Shown here: in pieces, positions 61,093-64,000 of the stretch
Position numbering within the stretch: position 1 is the first letter of the stretch
How the letters are laid out: every line of letters begins with the position of its first letter
Assembly: GCA_025769875.1 (NCBI GenBank)
Contig: JAGFNK010000077.1
Coordinates: 87,787-151,786 of the forward strand
DNA from: Russula earlei
Lineage: Eukaryota > Basidiomycota > Agaricomycetes > Russulales > Russulaceae
Reading direction: 5' to 3'
Length of the DNA: 64,000 bases
Notes under the pieces: generated by a model
The model's input: only the letters and a program-made list of their open reading frames with translations
Database searches by the model: none
Told to the model about the DNA's origin: nothing
Made by a program: the position numbers and the translations under genes

Positions 61093-61242
61093 GGCCATCA
61101 ATTCACAGAGGCGCGAGTTTGTTGCGTGCAAAGGGCACATGTTCATCACGGCTTATTACCCTATCGGTGGCTTACAGTCACGTTTCAAGGTCATGGCGGA
61201 AAGTATCAATAACAGGTCGTGTAATTTCTGCGATCTTGGGTC

Positions 61243-62582
61243 TAGTATTTTTTTGATTCCTTGTGAATCTCCACGCCTGGTGGTGCGCCCATCGCTGTCC
61301 GTTCGTGGATCGATCAGCAAAAACATCCAGGAAGAGACCTTGAGTAGGCGCACCTTGCTTGATAGCCCCGTATATCAAGAATTGTCCAGACACGAGGCCA
61401 GCTGTCATCACCATACGTGGTCCAAGGCCGACGAACAAGCCCCTGAACCCAGTCTGCTTCGCGAGAACACCGAGGCGATAAAGTATCGTGCCGCTTGGCC
61501 CGTGACCTTTGTTTATCTGCGACAGCAACGTGTCTGCAGGTTGGGAGAGAATTGCTGCTGCAAAGCCAGCGATCACACCACTGCCAAGCGAGATGGAAAG
61601 GTTGGCGGAAGGAGAGAGCGTGGCACGCGTCTCCTTCGACATGCTCCGGAACGCGGTCTCGTGGCACAACTCGTTGACCGTGAACTGACCGATCGCATAT
61701 GGGATCTGCCTGGATAGGAAGGGAGCGTGCATGAGCGGCTGGCGCGAGGCGAGCAGCACGGAAGGACGGGAGTCTGCTCACTTGAACAAGATCGGAATGA
61801 ACCCAGCGTAGAGATCGCGCACGCCACCTTCGCGTAAAAGGCGGGTGAAACCGGAGACCAACCCGGTTGCGTAGCCATGCCGCGAGACCATCCGAATGCG
61901 CGTGGCCTCGAGAGGGGTCAGCAGAATGTCCGCAAGAATCTATAAAGTGCGCCCGGGACGATACGGGAGATCAGCGCCACCCGCAATCCGCATAATCACA
62001 TGATACGGACTCTCCGACGCTGGCCGCGCCAAGGTATATCGCCGTGCGGTACTTGACCGCGGTGTCCTTGTCACCGGCGATGGACACGAACCGCTTCTTC
62101 CAAAACTCGTAACCGGCAAATTTGCCTCCGCCCTGGACGAAATATCCGACGGCGGTGGGCCCGAAGCCGGTCAAGAGAGCGGAGGGCCCTTCCTTCGCGA
62201 CGATGAGACGTCCTCCGGAGAGGCGGTGTGACGGGCAAGCGCAGGGTCTATTTGAATGCGCGTCTTGACGACGTCGATCGCTGTGGCGTTCCGGGCATGA
62301 ATGAGCACGAAGGAGGGTGTAAAAAGGTGCTCACGGGTCATGGCGCCGTGTGTTATTCTTCATGCAGGAGAAAGCAATGAATGAGAATGGACTGTCGCAT
62401 CTGTGCCTATAGAACATGGGCGCACGTAGCACATAGTGCCCCTGTGGAATCAGGTCTGAGAACATTTCGGGCAACGTAGAAGAGGGGACCGGAAATTGAC
62501 CTGCCAGGAAGAAGCTGCCATAGTTGGCAGGAGTGAAGTGGGGAACATAAAGCGGACTAGTCTGCTTGCTGTCTGGGGCCAT
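61243..62582 (-). CDS. mitochondrial phosphate/copper carrier (MIR1/PIC2 type)
   Basis: An inner-membrane solute carrier that brings phosphate (and, in yeast PIC2, copper) into the matrix. The start [28 protein letters not shown] splices to GALCATCAH and then [17 protein letters not shown], the first Px[D/E]xx[K/R]-type signature. [43 protein letters not shown] is the second repeat. [35 protein letters not shown] is the third, followed by [41 protein letters not shown] last exon [17 protein letters not shown] ends at 61243. One base appears missing near 62222-62226 (TASPED versus LSGGRLIV). The intron around 62280-62425 is unusually long or contains an unrecognised small exon. Convergent with MSH5. 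Confidence 0.88.
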
Positions 62583-62713
62583 TGGCAGAGGCAGTTTGCG
62601 GTGGAGTCGAGTCGATAAAGCGCGCCGCGCATTAAATATAATATATTTTTTGTACAAACGGGCCCGAGGTGATGAGTAAGAGCGTGAATAGGATAAGATT
62701 GTCTCGTATGACG

Positions 62714-64000
62714 TCATCTCGCTCGCCTCTCCTTCGTCGTCGTAGAGTATCGACAACTGAAATCTGGTACGTTTCTCCGGAACCAGGGTAACATCTCTGC
62801 CTCGATGTGGGGGCATTCATCGATTTTGAGCGCTTGAATGCTCGAAACGTGCCGGTCACTATCCTCTCCTGGCAACCTGTATCTCCCACCGTCTTCGGAC
62901 GCCGCCAGGCTAAGCCTCTCTTTGACCACACGCATCACCGGCCCAGTCTTCAGACTCGGCGACCCAGAGAGGTCCAATACGTTGAGAGAAGGGCATAGGA
63001 TGGGTAGCTCGGTGGGGACAAGTTCTCTACTTGCGGACGAAAGGACAGGAGGGAGCGTCGAATATGGCATGGACAAAGACTCCGCAACAGCATTGGCGTC
63101 AAAGTCGCTCCTGAGCTGTAAAACTTCGAGTTTGGGTGAGCAGAATAACGCCAAAGTGAGGGATTGCGTCTGGAAGGCGCAATTCTTGATCGTCAGCTCG
63201 ACCAATTCAGCAAGGGAAGTTCTTGGGTCCTCGACGAAATTCTGCAGCATTGACGGACCCGGGAGTGAGATGAGTCTCAGTACTTGAATCACAGGGAGAC
63301 TCAGGGTTCGAATGGAGTGAGGCGAGAGGGCGACACCGCTGAGTTCGAAATGGCGTAGGTATGGCATGATCAAGGTCTCGGGAGGAACACCCGTCATAGA
63401 ATGCAAAGGGTTTCTAGTCCTAGTGTAGACGACGAGTTTCTCCAACGTGGGATTGGCATTCAGGAGAGAGCGGATGGATTCGAAATGCATATCGAAATGC
63501 ATAGTGGAGTCACATGCCTTGTACTCAAAGGATGTCAAACACGGAGGCACGCGGTGAACGTTGTCCAGTCGCATTCCATGTTACTGATTTTGAGTTCGCG
63601 TAAGTTTTCCCATGATGGAAGCCCTTGGTCGGGTATCCTAAGGGGCAAATCAAATCCGAGGGATGACTGTGAGACAGAGAGTGTCTCCAGACGCGACCGG
63701 CAAGGGGACATCGCCGTTAGGAACGATGCCACATGGGCGACCATATTCTCCAAGTGGCACACTTTGACGAGCGACAAATCCAGGAGACCCAGCTCGGACA
63801 GAATTTTCTTGCGCATCTCGAGATCATCCGGATGCACCATCTGACGACCGTGCCATGGCGTAAATATGACATCGCTGAGCGACTTGCGGACGACGAGCTC
63901 CGCAACCTGCCCGCGAGACCGTCTGCGCCATTCCTGCGCCTTGAGGAGAGCCTTGTTCGGCGATCCGGCGAGCGTCAACGAGCGCCAGAGCGTGGGATGC
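62714..64000 (-). CDS. F-box/LRR-like protein, 5' end cut by window edge
   Basis: The reading frame enters from beyond 64000 (SLTLAGSPNKALLKAQEWRRRSRG), which follows the F-box in many basidiomycete relatives, so the F-box itself lies outside. Leucine-rich segments follow: LGLLDLSLVKVCHLENM, ENLRELKISNMECD, LEKLVVYTRTRN, YLRHFELSGVALSPHSIRTLSLP, LAELVELTIKNCAF, KLEVLQLRSDFD and LNVLDLSGSPSL. It ends IQALKIDECPHIEAEMLPWFRRNVPDF with a basic tail at 62714. The frame changes near 63537-63550 (TFTACL to CLTSFEYKAC) without a plausible intron, so one base is probably missing. Second F-box/LRR gene within 11 kb; the two are not obviously close copies. Confidence 0.75.

Overview
The window looks like nuclear DNA of a filamentous basidiomycete, probably an Agaricomycete. 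Genes are cut by many short introns of about 45-60 nt with GT...AG ends and CTGAC/CTAAC-like branch sites. Gene content is typically fungal: a Zn2Cys6 factor, a non-reducing polyketide synthase (PKS), YPK-type kinase, DysF peroxin, Csc1 channel and F-box/LRR proteins. Housekeeping genes are packed tightly and often share short divergent promoters.

Layout. 0.1-2.9 kb: minus-strand C2H2 + Zn2Cys6 transcription factor. 2.9-7.6 kb: a stretch with no supported gene. 7.6-14.3 kb: non-reducing PKS (SAT-KS-AT-PT-ACP-TE). 16.1-19.2 kb: amino-acid permease. 19.9-28.1 kb: DysF peroxin, a spindle-pole-like protein, a RING-finger protein, tRNA dimethylallyltransferase and splicing factor PRP38. 28.4-34 kb: pepsin-like aspartic protease, complex I subunit NDUFS4, copper chaperone COX17 (small exons that simple ORF scanning misses) and one unknown gene. 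34.1-41.5 kb: Csc1/OSCA-type channel and a short-chain reductase. 41.9-50.4 kb: VAP/Scs2, YPK1-type kinase, a second amino-acid permease and a G-patch protein. 51.1-64 kb: F-box/LRR protein, PQ-loop transporter, prohibitin-2, meiotic MutS homologue MSH5, mitochondrial phosphate carrier, and an F-box/LRR-like gene cut by the right edge.

How genes relate. The PKS stands almost alone: the only pathway-like neighbours are the transcription factor 4.7 kb upstream and a permease downstream, with no clear tailoring enzymes. Mitochondrial functions recur (NDUFS4, COX17, PHB2, phosphate carrier), but this looks like ordinary euchromatic clustering.

Main caution. Single-base frame breaks occur inside strongly conserved motifs of several genes, including normally essential ones (PRP38, the YPK1 T-loop, prohibitin-2), as well as at least five times in the PKS. 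The simplest reading is uncorrected sequencing or assembly indels, so the PKS should not be called a pseudogene from this sequence alone. I found no clearly undescribed system; the most interesting items are the PKS with its serine-type SAT motif and ACP break, and the hidden COX17.
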